Source: a virus. From it: a stretch of DNA of 49,015 bases. The notes under the pieces are model-generated. The model had not been told where the DNA came from. It did not search any database and saw only the letters and a program-made list of their open reading frames with translations. Where the stretch lies: positions 1-49,015 of IMG/VR virus record IMGVR_UViG_3300033388_005071; one strand, given 5' to 3'. This document shows, piece after piece, positions 12,360 through 21,709 of the stretch. A program made the position numbers and the translations under genes. Each line of letters starts with the position of its first letter. The stretch's first letter is position 1.

Positions 12360-14015
12360 ATGTCGAATGGGATACCTAAACTCACCAAAGACCAAGTCGG
12401 AAGGCTTAATGAACCGGATTGGTGGATTAAAAAATGCACCACCGACCTATACTTCCTTAACAGATGCATCATGCAGACTCTTGAAGACCCCACACCTGGG
12501 TATAAAGACTTATATAGACCTACCCACAAAAGAATTTGCGATTTCGTGCAGAATTATGCCTATGACGGTCAGAAGTTGCTTATACTTACCCCGAGGAGTT
12601 GGATTAAGAGCTACCTTGTCACAGTAGGATGGTCAGTACAGAGATTGCTGAAAAACTTCCTTGCTGGAACAAGGGAACATAGCCTTATTAGCAATGCTAC
12701 AATAAGTAACGCAGAGATTTTCTTAGAGAAGATAAAGAATAATTTACAATATAACGATATATTAACTGGGCTTTTTAGGGAATTTTTACCATTAGAGCCG
12801 GAGAAGACAGCCCCCAAGTGGACGCTGAGCGAGGTACAACTTGAGGGGAATAGGATTGAGACTGGCTCCGTTGAAGGGAACCTGGTAAGTAGACATTATA
12901 AAATAATGATACATGATGATTTGGTCAACAAAGATAATTCGATGACTTCTGGACAGTTATTGAAAACAATCGATTGGTGGAGGTTGGCTCAATCACTACT
13001 TTTGCCTTCTGGTATAGAGATAATCATAGGGACTAGATGGGACTATGACGACCTGTATGGGGCTCTTATAGAGAAATATATAAAGCCGGAGAAGAATTAT
13101 GCGCTAGGGAAACCCATTGTGGAATTACATAGCGGGCACTATCACCTATTACAGATGGATTGCTGGTCTAACCCAGAAGAGGAAACAGGCTCTACATTTC
13201 CAGTATTATTTCCAGAGGAGAAACTAAAGGAGCTTCAAATTGCCCTTGGAGATAGATTCCCAGGTCAGTACAGAAATGACCCATCTGCAAAGGGAAAGAA
13301 TATATTCCAGAGGGAATGGATAAGTAGATGGAAACTATATGACCTTCCAGAAGTCAGGGTGACTAGAATGCTGTTTGACCCCAGTGGAAAAGCTGACGCT
13401 GACTCAGATTATACTGGGTTTGTTGTTATACATTTTGGAAGTGATAAGATTGGATATATAGAAAGAGGGGAGCGATATATGATAACGGATAAGGCACTAG
13501 CTGAATTCATTATCTCCGAGGCTCCCAAATATAACCCAGACACTATAGAGATAGAGGAAAATAAGTTTGCTGTAATACGAGACTTACTGGAAATTTTAGT
13601 TCCTCAGAAATTAAGAATGGGGAAGGTTCCAGAAGAGTATATCGAGATAGTAAAGAATCTACCATACATTCTTATAGAGTTAAAGCCCAGGCAGAGGAAT
13701 AAGATATATAGAATAAAGCATTTATCTGGGTGGATAGAGAGTGGGAGATTTAAGTTCCCATATAATAATGCTGAAGATTTAATAAAGGAAATTGTACGCT
13801 TCCCGTCTACTAAATATGATGACATAGTGGACGCATTAGCGTATTGTTTGGATAATATATATTTTCCCGCAAAAACAGATACTCCGAAAGCTTTGGTTCT
13901 TTCTAAGAGTGAGAAGATGACGGATGTGGAGAGAGAAAAGGAAGAGTGGGATAATATTGAAGAACTCGTTTCTCGAGATGCCTATAGGGGTTTTGAGGAA
14001 GAAGATTTATTTTAG
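12360..14015 (+). CDS. terL: Terminase large subunit, 551 aa
   Basis: ATPase and nuclease that drives DNA into the prohead. ATPase: Walker A region LTPRSWIKSYL with PRSWIKS at 78-84, Walker B YKIMIHDD (Asp186-187), and coupling motif GTRWDYDDLYG (about 224-234). Nuclease: LFDPSGKADADSDYT (Asp340), IEIEENKF (about 397-403) and YDDIVDALAYCLD (Asp487-488, Asp491). All nuclease acids are present. Odd point: the usual Gly before Lys-Ser in Walker A is Ile. T7 terminase has Ala there, so the change may be tolerated. The ribosome site is weak. Confidence 0.95.
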   Translation: MSNGIPKLTKDQVGRLNEPDWWIKKCTTDLYFLNRCIMQTLEDPTPGYKDLYRPTHKRICDFVQNYAYDGQKLLILTPRSWIKSYLVTVGWSVQRLLKNFLAGTREHSLISNATISNAEIFLEKIKNNLQYNDILTGLFREFLPLEPEKTAPKWTLSEVQLEGNRIETGSVEGNLVSRHYKIMIHDDLVNKDNSMTSGQLLKTIDWWRLAQSLLLPSGIEIIIGTRWDYDDLYGALIEKYIKPEKNYALGKPIVELHSGHYHLLQMDCWSNPEEETGSTFPVLFPEEKLKELQIALGDRFPGQYRNDPSAKGKNIFQREWISRWKLYDLPEVRVTRMLFDPSGKADADSDYTGFVVIHFGSDKIGYIERGERYMITDKALAEFIISEAPKYNPDTIEIEENKFAVIRDLLEILVPQKLRMGKVPEEYIEIVKNLPYILIELKPRQRNKIYRIKHLSGWIESGRFKFPYNNAEDLIKEIVRFPSTKYDDIVDALAYCLDNIYFPAKTDTPKALVLSKSEKMTDVEREKEEWDNIEELVSRDAYRGFEEEDLF

Positions 14016-14035
14016 TGGATTTTAGAGGAGAGTAG

Positions 14036-14410
14036 ATGAGCGCACAAATGAAAAGGTTCACATTAAGAGCCTCAGCAGCAACTACATCAGCCGAAACCAC
14101 AGTTGGTTCGTGGCTTGATGTTAGTGGATTTAATGAATTGTATTTAGCTTTAAATGTTACGGCTTTTGCAGCCAGGGCGAATGAAACCCTGGATGTAACC
14201 GTAGAGAGGAAGAATTTAACAACGACTGGTTATGCAACCATAGCAACCTTTACTCAGATTGCCACTACAGGGGCACACGATGAAGAAAAGACTGTTAATT
14301 TTACTACTGGGCTGATTGGCGGAAAGATAAGGGTACGCTGTATAACTGGCGGAACTTGGTCTACAAAGACGATGACCTTCGAGGTTGTTGGAGAAGCCAA
14401 GAGGGTTTAA
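14036..14410 (+). CDS. Probable virion protein, beta-rich, 124 aa
   Basis: Thr/Ala-rich beta-sandwich-like sequence (ELYLALNVTAFAARANETLDVTVERK, ending TMTFEVVGEAKRV), the style of phage decoration proteins. It lies directly after the large terminase and before a repeat-rich structural protein. Good GGAG site. Exact role unknown. Confidence 0.65.
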   Translation: MSAQMKRFTLRASAATTSAETTVGSWLDVSGFNELYLALNVTAFAARANETLDVTVERKNLTTTGYATIATFTQIATTGAHDEEKTVNFTTGLIGGKIRVRCITGGTWSTKTMTFEVVGEAKRV

Positions 14411-14503
14411 ATGCCTAAGCTCGCTAAACGTTCTCGCCACAGTGACGTTAGCGGGGGGCATTATATTGGGGTTATTGATGGCTATACCCCAAGGAGGATT
14501 TAA
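14411..14503 (+). CDS. Possible miniprotein, 30 aa
   Basis: ATG directly abuts the upstream TAA and the frame ends directly before the ATG at 14504. Reads MPKLAKRSRHSDVSGGHYIG and continues to a TPRRI end. Its last codons hold the AAGGAGG site of the next gene. It could equally be a spacer. Confidence 0.4.
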   Translation: MPKLAKRSRHSDVSGGHYIGVIDGYTPRRI

Positions 14504-16321
14504 ATGTTATTGAAGGGAAATTATTTAGCTACGGGAGTGCTAGAGATTGTTGATAGTATACAATGGGTAAAACTCTCAGCTAAAAATGCGACTGCGGAAA
14601 GTCCCTCGGGGATTGTCTTTCAGTCTAGCGGCGCCTCTGGTGTCGTGACGGATTATTATGTCTGGATTGATAGGGATGCAAACTTACGAATGCACACCTC
14701 TAAACCCACAGACGAGGATTCAAATGGTTCAGTTATAGCTGGCGCAGCTAACGCAGGGGCCTCCAAGGCTCTTGATAATCTAGCTTCTGTCGCTGTTGCT
14801 ACAGATATTGTGATGACCGATGGGGTTAATGTAGCGTTTGGTACTGGAAGTGACTATCTCTTTAACTATGACGGTTCAGACTTATTGATTGACCCCGCTG
14901 CTGCTAACGATAGAATTTTAATTGGCGGAACTACCGTATCTGATATCGAGATTACTGGTGCTGCATCTGAATTAACTTGGGATGGTAGTGCTGATACGCT
15001 GACGTTGATGGATGATGCTGTTCTTGCTTTTGGAGACGCTGATGACTTCACCTTAACGTTTGACGCTACTTACTTAGACCTCGATGCTGCTGCTGCTCAG
15101 GGTGTGTTTAATATTGGTAAAACGGTTGATACTGATGTTATCTTCCACGGGGGAACTGCCGGAAGCGATATCACATGGGATGCTTCGGCTGATGACCTTA
15201 TTGTATGCGATGACACGCATATTGCCTTTGGAGATGGAAGTGATATCTACCTGAACTTTAATGCCACAGACTTAGAGATGAGACAGGTTTCTGCCGGAAC
15301 CGGTGGATTCAAGATTGGTGTTGATGACCACGGTATTGATGTTACTTTCTTTGGTGATACAGCTGGAGATTTTATTAAGTGGGACGCCTCCGTTGATATG
15401 CTGATTGTTGAAGATGCTTCTATCCGATGGGATGGAGCAAACTCCACATACGACTTCCAGATTTCCACTGATTCTATGCTGATTACCGCTACAGACCATG
15501 CGAACTCAAAGTTTATCTTTGGTACTACTGGTACTAATGGGATGGATGTACAGTTCCAGGGTCAGGCTTCTGGTGACACCGTGACTTTTGACGCTGGTGC
15601 TGGGACATGGACTTATGCTGATATTAACACTGTTTATACCGGCGCTGATTCTAGCGGGACTTTACTTGCACTCACTGGTATTGATACCACTGGCAATACA
15701 GATACTATGACTATTGCCCATAAGGGAACCGGAAGCGGGCTTAAAATTACTGCTTCTGAAGCCGATAGTGTTGCATTAGAACTCGTTGCTGCCACCAGTC
15801 AGACTACCGCACTTGCTCAATTTGATGGGGCTACTGGGTCATGGCTTGGTGCTGATGGCGTTGGAATGATTAATGTCACAAACGATGGTGCATTTGCTCA
15901 TGTCAACTCAAGTCTACTGTTGATTACTAATAGTGGTGTTCCCGCTGATGACTCACGTGGGCATTGTTTAAGAATCGTTGATACAGGTAATGCTGCTGCT
16001 GGCACCGCTGGTTATGCAGCTTATATTAGCGCAAGTGACGCTACTGTTGAAGCTCTTTATGTTGATGCCGGAGAAGTTCTTGTGGATGAATATCTTAAAG
16101 CTGGGCCCACTTCTACTACTGGTGGATTAGTAACTGCTTATCACACCGCAGATTTAACCGGAACTCCGACTGACGCTGAATTTGATACTGGGTTTGGTGC
16201 AACCGCGCTTGGTAAGGCTGGGTTTATGGGAGTTGCTGAAGATAGTAGCGATGGCAAGACATACCTCGTTGTATCTGATGGTACGACCTGGCATTATATT
16301 GCCTTAACTGCTGCGAGTTAA
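14504..16321 (+). CDS. Repeat-rich structural protein (head or fibre), 605 aa
   Basis: Residues about 130-310 hold three diverged repeats of about 65-70 aa, each with a pattern like ITWDGSAD-L-DD-FGDGSD-L-FNATDLE. The rest is Gly/Thr/Asp-rich beta sequence, ending in KTYLVVSDGTTWHYIAL, a typical end of phage fibre or decoration proteins. Lies between the terminase and portal, followed by a terminator, so it could be a head fibre or surface protein. No catalytic motif seen. Confidence 0.7.
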   Translation: MLLKGNYLATGVLEIVDSIQWVKLSAKNATAESPSGIVFQSSGASGVVTDYYVWIDRDANLRMHTSKPTDEDSNGSVIAGAANAGASKALDNLASVAVATDIVMTDGVNVAFGTGSDYLFNYDGSDLLIDPAAANDRILIGGTTVSDIEITGAASELTWDGSADTLTLMDDAVLAFGDADDFTLTFDATYLDLDAAAAQGVFNIGKTVDTDVIFHGGTAGSDITWDASADDLIVCDDTHIAFGDGSDIYLNFNATDLEMRQVSAGTGGFKIGVDDHGIDVTFFGDTAGDFIKWDASVDMLIVEDASIRWDGANSTYDFQISTDSMLITATDHANSKFIFGTTGTNGMDVQFQGQASGDTVTFDAGAGTWTYADINTVYTGADSSGTLLALTGIDTTGNTDTMTIAHKGTGSGLKITASEADSVALELVAATSQTTALAQFDGATGSWLGADGVGMINVTNDGAFAHVNSSLLLITNSGVPADDSRGHCLRIVDTGNAAAGTAGYAAYISASDATVEALYVDAGEVLVDEYLKAGPTSTTGGLVTAYHTADLTGTPTDAEFDTGFGATALGKAGFMGVAEDSSDGKTYLVVSDGTTWHYIALTAAS

Positions 16322-16334
16322 AGATTATTATAGG

Positions 16335-16362
16335 GTGGGTTCTTCGGAGCCCACTCTTTTCT
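16335..16362 (+). terminator. Rho-independent terminator with UUCG loop
   Basis: GTGGGTTC (16335-16342), loop TTCG, GAGCCCAC (16347-16354), then TCTTTTCTT. An 8-bp stem with a very stable tetraloop, inside the rightward operon after the repeat-rich gene. It probably ends part of the transcripts and so raises terminase and decoration gene RNA relative to the genes after it, unless a promoter I did not find follows. Confidence 0.88.
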
Positions 16363-16376
16363 TAAAGGAGGAAGGA

Positions 16377-16481
16377 ATGAAAATATGTTGTGTATGTGGA
16401 AAACCAATACCCGCTGGGCATAGTTATGGCAGGTTAGGCAAGCACCGTTTTTTTCATCTTCCATTGTGTTGTTTTTATTAA
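16377..16481 (+). CDS. Zinc-ribbon miniprotein, 34 aa
   Basis: MKICCVCGKPIPAGHSYG and a C-terminal LCCF give CxxC pairs at both ends. AAAGGAGG before the ATG. Sits between the terminator and the membrane protein gene. Function unknown. Confidence 0.6.
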   Translation: MKICCVCGKPIPAGHSYGRLGKHRFFHLPLCCFY

Positions 16482-16492
16482 AGGAGGAAAGA

Positions 16493-16822
16493 ATGGAATT
16501 TTTATCCTATGGAATGCCTATTGTGGCTTTGGTTGTTGGGTACCTTGTTTCTGAGTTGTCTCATAGACGCACAGAAGCTACGTTGCTCAATCGTATTATG
16601 GCGAAGAATTATCAGGAGTTTGAGTATTACGAAAAAAAGTATGATAAAGATTTAAAGGAATTAGACCATTTAAGAGATGAGAGCAGGGATGAGAGAAAGA
16701 ATGAAGCAATGGAGGAGCCTGTATTTTCAGAAATGGGCAACACAAATCTCTCTGGGTTTGAAGAGGACTGGGAGGAAGAGGAAGTGGATAAGGTAGCCCT
16801 AAAGAAACAAGAAGGTAAATAA
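16493..16822 (+). CDS. Membrane-anchored coiled-coil protein, 109 aa
   Basis: One transmembrane helix (about residues 5-22, GMPIVALVVGYLVSEL) followed by a charged coiled coil and an acidic tail (EEDWEEEEVD). Start MEFLSYG chosen because AAAGGAGG lies 5 nt before it. Coupled to the portal gene by TAATG. Not recognised. Confidence 0.7.
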   Translation: MEFLSYGMPIVALVVGYLVSELSHRRTEATLLNRIMAKNYQEFEYYEKKYDKDLKELDHLRDESRDERKNEAMEEPVFSEMGNTNLSGFEEDWEEEEVDKVALKKQEGK

Positions 16823-18882
16823 TGAACTTACGAAATATAGAGACGCAAATATTAAGCGGTAAGGAGTTGACTTCAGATGAGAAGGCTTATGCGTCTAGAA
16901 AGATACTTCAATATTGGGATGAGCATCCCGATGTTATAAACCGCTTCCCGAGGTGGAAGAAATATCTGGCTTGGGTAGCTGGGTATCAGAATTTTGATTA
17001 TAATAAAATAACTAAAAAGCTCGTTGAAGTTCCGCTTAAGAGACGCAGGGCTCTATCGTTCAATAAACTGAAACCATTCGTGAGGACACTCTTGGCTAAG
17101 TTAAGTCAGGATGCCCCACAGATGAGTGTTGCACCCAACACTTCTGAGTCAGAGGATTTAGAGGCTGCAAGGGCAGCCGATAGTCTTGTATCTGGACTTG
17201 TAACGAGGATGGGATTCATAAATGAATTAAATCAGGTTAAGCTATGGCTTATAACCTGTAATAGGGCATTTATGAGGGTATTCTGGAATACGGAGAAGAA
17301 GGGGGTTCTTGGTTACTTAGCACCAGACGAGGAAGATGATGATATAGCAAAGATGCTTGAGGAGGGTAATACGAGTTCTAGTGAACTAGAGGAATCATTT
17401 GAGGATGGCGATGTAGACATAGAGGCAATAAGCCCATTCGAGATTCGTGTAGACCCCCTATATGCTGACAGGGAAAAGTGGCGTTGGTTGGTTCATGGCC
17501 AAGAAGTTGATGCTGACGAATTGGAGAGGGAGTACGACCTCAAGCCAGGGTCACTGAAGGAACCTTCCGACAAGTTGGAAAATGCATATAATATACAGCT
17601 ACACGATGAGGCTGACCTTGTTGTTGGTAGTTCAGCTAATTCAACAGATGTAACTGGAAGAGTTGTTGTGAAGAAGACTCTATGGACTCCTAAGATGTAT
17701 ATCACTGTTGGCGGAGACCAGGTTCTTGCTTATGGTAAGAATGATATGGATGAGATACCGTTCTATTGCTTTGAGGAGAAGTTAATCCCCATAGATAACT
17801 ATGAAAAAGGGTTCCCTTATAACGAGAGTCTCCTAAAGGACGCTATTCCTATACAGAGAGAGTTTAATAGAACTATTAGTAATATGAGCCTTGCTTTAGA
17901 GAGGGCTTCTAAGTTAAAGATAATGGCCCCACTTGGCTCTATATTAAATAAGAGACAGTGGACTAATGATTTTGGGGTATTCGTAGACTATAACAATAGT
18001 GCAGGCGAACCCCATCAGATGAAATTAGACCCCTTTCCGATGGACGTACCACAGTATAAATCTGATTTAGAGAGGGAAATAGAATCCTCAATGAATATAC
18101 ATGAGGCTAGTTTTGGAAGATTACCGGAGAGGGCTAGTCATGCTTCAGGAACACTGGTGAATATACTTCTTGAACAGGATGATGTAGTATTAAATCCATT
18201 ACTCAACCAGATAAATGATGTACTGTCACATGTATGGACGTTAGTTTTGAAGTTGGTACAAGATAACTACACCACTAGTCGTATGATAAAGTATATTGGT
18301 GAGGATATGTTACCCTCCGTGATGAAGTTCAAGGGAAGTGATTTACGTGGTAACACCGATGTCAAGGTTGTATCCCAGGTTGGCTTACCGAGAAGTAGGG
18401 CACTTAGGATAGAATATATAATGCAATTAAGAGAAGCTGGGTTACTTACAGATGATAAAGCTACCCTCGAAATGCTTGAATTTGGAAGTGCTGATAAGAT
18501 TTTCAAAACAAGCATGTTGCATGAAAGGAAAGCACAGCGTGAGAATATGCAAATTGAATCAAATAAAAACATAGACCCACGTGAAGTTAAAGGATGGATT
18601 TATGAATTAGAGGAGCATGCGATACACTTACAAAAACATCTAGAAGTTAGGCTAGGTGCACGTTATGAAGCACTTACCCCTAATCAAAAAGAGGCTCTAG
18701 AGGTACATATTCAGGGTACCAAAGATGCCTTAATAGAACAGATGGCTCCTGCGGAGGCTCAGCCACCGTTGGCAGCGCATGGTGTACCAGACGAGACAAT
18801 GCCCGAGGAACCAATTGCTGGAAGTTCGCCAGAACCGCAACCAATCCAAGCAGCTGGTGAAGGAGCACCTCAGAGTGCCTAG
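16822..18882 (+). CDS. Portal protein (podovirus type), 686 aa
   Basis: Forms the dodecameric ring at the capsid vertex through which DNA passes. Evidence is the length, the order (terminase, portal, scaffold, capsid), and portal-like stretches such as LSFNKLKPFVRTLLAKL (about 75-91), ISPFEIRVDP (about 201-210), YNESLLKDAIPIQREFNRTISN (about 333-354) and the C-terminal helical clip-to-barrel region. The last 50 residues are Pro/Glu/Ala-rich. P22-like portals are the closest type by length and layout. Confidence 0.88.
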   Translation: MNLRNIETQILSGKELTSDEKAYASRKILQYWDEHPDVINRFPRWKKYLAWVAGYQNFDYNKITKKLVEVPLKRRRALSFNKLKPFVRTLLAKLSQDAPQMSVAPNTSESEDLEAARAADSLVSGLVTRMGFINELNQVKLWLITCNRAFMRVFWNTEKKGVLGYLAPDEEDDDIAKMLEEGNTSSSELEESFEDGDVDIEAISPFEIRVDPLYADREKWRWLVHGQEVDADELEREYDLKPGSLKEPSDKLENAYNIQLHDEADLVVGSSANSTDVTGRVVVKKTLWTPKMYITVGGDQVLAYGKNDMDEIPFYCFEEKLIPIDNYEKGFPYNESLLKDAIPIQREFNRTISNMSLALERASKLKIMAPLGSILNKRQWTNDFGVFVDYNNSAGEPHQMKLDPFPMDVPQYKSDLEREIESSMNIHEASFGRLPERASHASGTLVNILLEQDDVVLNPLLNQINDVLSHVWTLVLKLVQDNYTTSRMIKYIGEDMLPSVMKFKGSDLRGNTDVKVVSQVGLPRSRALRIEYIMQLREAGLLTDDKATLEMLEFGSADKIFKTSMLHERKAQRENMQIESNKNIDPREVKGWIYELEEHAIHLQKHLEVRLGARYEALTPNQKEALEVHIQGTKDALIEQMAPAEAQPPLAAHGVPDETMPEEPIAGSSPEPQPIQAAGEGAPQSA

Positions 18883-18890
18883 GAGATAAA

Positions 18891-19916
18891 ATGCCAGACA
18901 ATGATTTTGATTTTGAAGAGAACGAAAAAACTATCAAAAACTTCCAACCGAAGGATGATGGCGACCCAATTGAGGGCGTCAACTCTAACGGAGAAGTTGA
19001 TGAGCCGGATGAAGATTATGACCCAGAAGATGCCTACATGGATGACGATGTTAGGGACGATGATGATGAAGAAGAGTTAGAAGAGGAGGAAGAGGAAGAA
19101 GAAGAGGAGGAAGAAGGGGAAATAAACGAAGAAGATGAAAAGATTCGGGAAGATGTTCTCAGAGTAGTGGGAGAAGATACGCTTCTTAAGATTAAAGGGA
19201 AGGAGTACAGGGCTGGGGACTTGTCAGCGGAAGAGCTGATAAAAAACCTACAGCAAGGTATTCGTTCCGACCAACTATTTCAAGAAGCGGCTCGAGAGAG
19301 GGAGGAATTGGCTAGAGAGAGGGAACGGATAGACCGTGATAGCAGGACGCTCCAGTCAATGAGACCATCAACTACCCAGACAGATAAGAAAAGTTTATTA
19401 CCAAAAGAACTGCAACCATCTGAATATGATAGCGATGAAGTAAAGGTTTTGAAGGAGACAATCGGAGGATTGTCCCAGCAAGTATCCGACCTAAGAATTT
19501 CTAGCGAGACTACTGCGTCCAAACAGTTTGAGAACCAGATTTTAAGTCAACTGGACGGACTTCAGAAGGAATACCCTATGGCAAGTATAGATGAAGCTGT
19601 AGCAGTGAAACTAATGAGACCCGAGAGGGACTTATCCGAGTTAATGGAAATCAGCCATAGAGCCAATTCAAAGGGAGATTTCATAGAAAGAGCATTGGAA
19701 TCAAACCCTCAGTTTAGGCGAGAGTATGACGAGAGGGTTATAGCGCAGTACAACCTAAAGCGAAATAAAGCTAACCGCATAGAAGGGACTAGAAGGAGAC
19801 CTGTGGCGTCTGGAAAACGAATGTCGACCAAGCAACGGGCAATACCAAGGACTTGGGAGGACGCAAACGCAATGGCAGAAGCCTACATGGATGAAGTTGA
19901 GAGGATGGAGAAATAA
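18891..19916 (+). CDS. Scaffolding protein, 341 aa
   Basis: Highly acidic N-terminal third, with an uninterrupted run of Glu near residues 62-78, then long charged helices (EREELARERERIDRD) and a basic C-terminus (ARG/LYS-rich RRRPVASGKRM). This acidic, helical profile directly between portal and capsid genes is typical of scaffolds that guide prohead assembly. AGGAG site before the ATG. Confidence 0.85.
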   Translation: MPDNDFDFEENEKTIKNFQPKDDGDPIEGVNSNGEVDEPDEDYDPEDAYMDDDVRDDDDEEELEEEEEEEEEEEEGEINEEDEKIREDVLRVVGEDTLLKIKGKEYRAGDLSAEELIKNLQQGIRSDQLFQEAAREREELARERERIDRDSRTLQSMRPSTTQTDKKSLLPKELQPSEYDSDEVKVLKETIGGLSQQVSDLRISSETTASKQFENQILSQLDGLQKEYPMASIDEAVAVKLMRPERDLSELMEISHRANSKGDFIERALESNPQFRREYDERVIAQYNLKRNKANRIEGTRRRPVASGKRMSTKQRAIPRTWEDANAMAEAYMDEVERMEK

Positions 19917-19933
19917 AAATTTAGGAGGATTAA

Positions 19934-21166
19934 TTGGCTTCACAAGAATTTCAATATATATCTGACATAATGAAGGATTTTTATGCTCCTGTCATTGTGA
20001 ATCAGACTTACAAGAAAGCACCTTTTTGGGCTCAGGTTAAAAAGCTGACCAAGGGTGTTTACGGGAAAAGGATAGTTATCCCAGTGCAGACTGCTTTTAC
20101 GGAAGCTGTTGGTGCCAGGGTAGCTAATAATTACAATCTGCCTTCCGCCCAGAAGAATAGCTACGACCAGGCTTATATTACTATAAAACGTAATTATGGT
20201 CGTGTTAAAGTTGACGGCTTTTCTATTGAGTCTACTAAGGGCAAAGGTGGATGGATTGATGTTATGGCTGCTGAGACCAAGGGCGTTGCTAATGCTTTTG
20301 CTCTTGACCTCGATAGACAGTCTTTGGGGCGTGGTGATGGTGTCTTAGGACATGTTGCTTCTGTTAGCGGCTCGGATATTACAGTGGATAATCCCTTTGG
20401 TATTACAGAGGCTTCAACTGCCAGATTATTTAGAAATGGGATGGTACTTGATGGATACGATTACGATAATGATACTCAACATGTAGATAGTCTTACTATT
20501 AGCTCAATAGCTAGTAATGTCCTTACCATGAGCGCTTCAACTGGAATCTCAAGTTTAGCTGACGGTGATTACTTGGTTCGTGAAGATTCGTACAGTGCTA
20601 CAGCTGCTAATCAGGGTGAGATAATGGGTCTTGACGGAATCGTTGATACCGCAAATGCCCCTGGTGATAGTTTGTTCGAGGGAATTGATGCTGATTCTGA
20701 AAGTACATGGCAGTCTACTGTAGATACTACTAGTCAGGTTATATCCGAAAGTGTGTTACAGTCCATGTTGGATTCGATTGAGAAGATAACTGATGGAGAC
20801 ACTGTTAATCTTGCTCTTACCACATACGATTTGAGAAACAAGTTGATTGAGATAATGCAGGCAGACCGAATGATTCAGACAATGGACTTAGTTGCTGGAT
20901 GGAAAGCTATTAAGTATGTTGGCGGAAACATCTCACTTCCGATAACAGTACATAAGAACTGCCCCACAAGCTACTTTTACATGGTAGCCTTACCTCACAT
21001 TAAGTTTTATACTTTAAAGAAACTGGTGTGGGACAATAAGGGTGGCGGAGTTGTGAAACCTGTTGCTGGAGAAGATGCTTATGAGTCTTGGTTTAAATTG
21101 TATGGAAATATGGGATGCGATTGTCGTAATTCCATGGGTAAATTTACTGCCCTTTCTACGAGCTAA
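19934..21166 (+). CDS. Major capsid protein, 410 aa
   Basis: Expected HK97-fold shell protein. Features: N-terminal helix, then TKGVYGKRIVIPVQTAFTEAVGARVANNYNLP, and RNYGRVKVDGFSIESTKGKGGWIDVMAAETKGV, similar to the E-loop and spine region of many podovirus capsids, and the order after scaffold. TTG is the start codon, with AGGAGG 5 nt before it. Two hairpins follow the gene. No protease gene is evident nearby. Confidence 0.88.
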   Translation: MASQEFQYISDIMKDFYAPVIVNQTYKKAPFWAQVKKLTKGVYGKRIVIPVQTAFTEAVGARVANNYNLPSAQKNSYDQAYITIKRNYGRVKVDGFSIESTKGKGGWIDVMAAETKGVANAFALDLDRQSLGRGDGVLGHVASVSGSDITVDNPFGITEASTARLFRNGMVLDGYDYDNDTQHVDSLTISSIASNVLTMSASTGISSLADGDYLVREDSYSATAANQGEIMGLDGIVDTANAPGDSLFEGIDADSESTWQSTVDTTSQVISESVLQSMLDSIEKITDGDTVNLALTTYDLRNKLIEIMQADRMIQTMDLVAGWKAIKYVGGNISLPITVHKNCPTSYFYMVALPHIKFYTLKKLVWDNKGGGVVKPVAGEDAYESWFKLYGNMGCDCRNSMGKFTALSTS

Positions 21167-21223
21167 GGCGGAGCACAACCTCATAAGTAGGTTTTCATAG
21201 CCTATTTTATGGGTTATTCCATA

Positions 21224-21262
21224 GGAGATGGGGGAAGTCGGTTCTCGGTTTTCCCCTCCTCC
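21224..21262 (+). terminator. GC-rich hairpin after capsid gene
   Basis: GGAG and GGGGAA (21224-21227, 21231-21236) pair with TTCCCC and CTCC (21251-21256, 21259-21262) around a 14-nt loop. There is no U tract, so it is more likely an mRNA-stabilising or weak pausing structure than a full terminator. A smaller AACCT/AGGTT hairpin lies upstream at about 21177-21193. Confidence 0.5.
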
Positions 21263-21279
21263 GTATAAAAGGAGATAAA

Positions 21280-21699
21280 ATGGAAGTACCGAGCTATATC
21301 GATAAGGAATTATCATTGATTAATCCGAAGTATTTTGCTGTCTTTGATAGACAAAAGAAGAGATGGCGGGTACGGAAATGGGACTCCATGACAAGACGTA
21401 GAAATTGGAGAGAAAACAGTGAGGCAATTTTTACGGTAAAAAAAGAAAACGCTAAGGGGGATGATATTGGATATTCTCCGATAGATATGCGTACCGTGGC
21501 AACAATGAGGTTAGGGTTTTATAATGCCAGGAACGCCGTTAGGCTTCTTCAGGAGATTGATGCTGCAAATGATTCTATAGTTAGGAAGGGGGATGCAGAA
21601 ACAGATTACTTAATGAGGAACGGTGCTAAGAGAATCTGGCACAACTATCAAGAGCCTAGTGTGTATATGAATCAGAAGTATAGTAGGCATCTTAGGTAA
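21280..21699 (+). CDS. Hypothetical protein after capsid gene, 139 aa
   Basis: Basic N-terminal half (QKKRWRVRKWDSMTRRRNWREN) and a helical C-terminal half. Not recognised; position suggests a head-completion or minor virion role. AAGGAG site. Confidence 0.7.
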   Translation: MEVPSYIDKELSLINPKYFAVFDRQKKRWRVRKWDSMTRRRNWRENSEAIFTVKKENAKGDDIGYSPIDMRTVATMRLGFYNARNAVRLLQEIDAANDSIVRKGDAETDYLMRNGAKRIWHNYQEPSVYMNQKYSRHLR

Positions 21700-21709
21700 T
21701 GGGGGTAAA

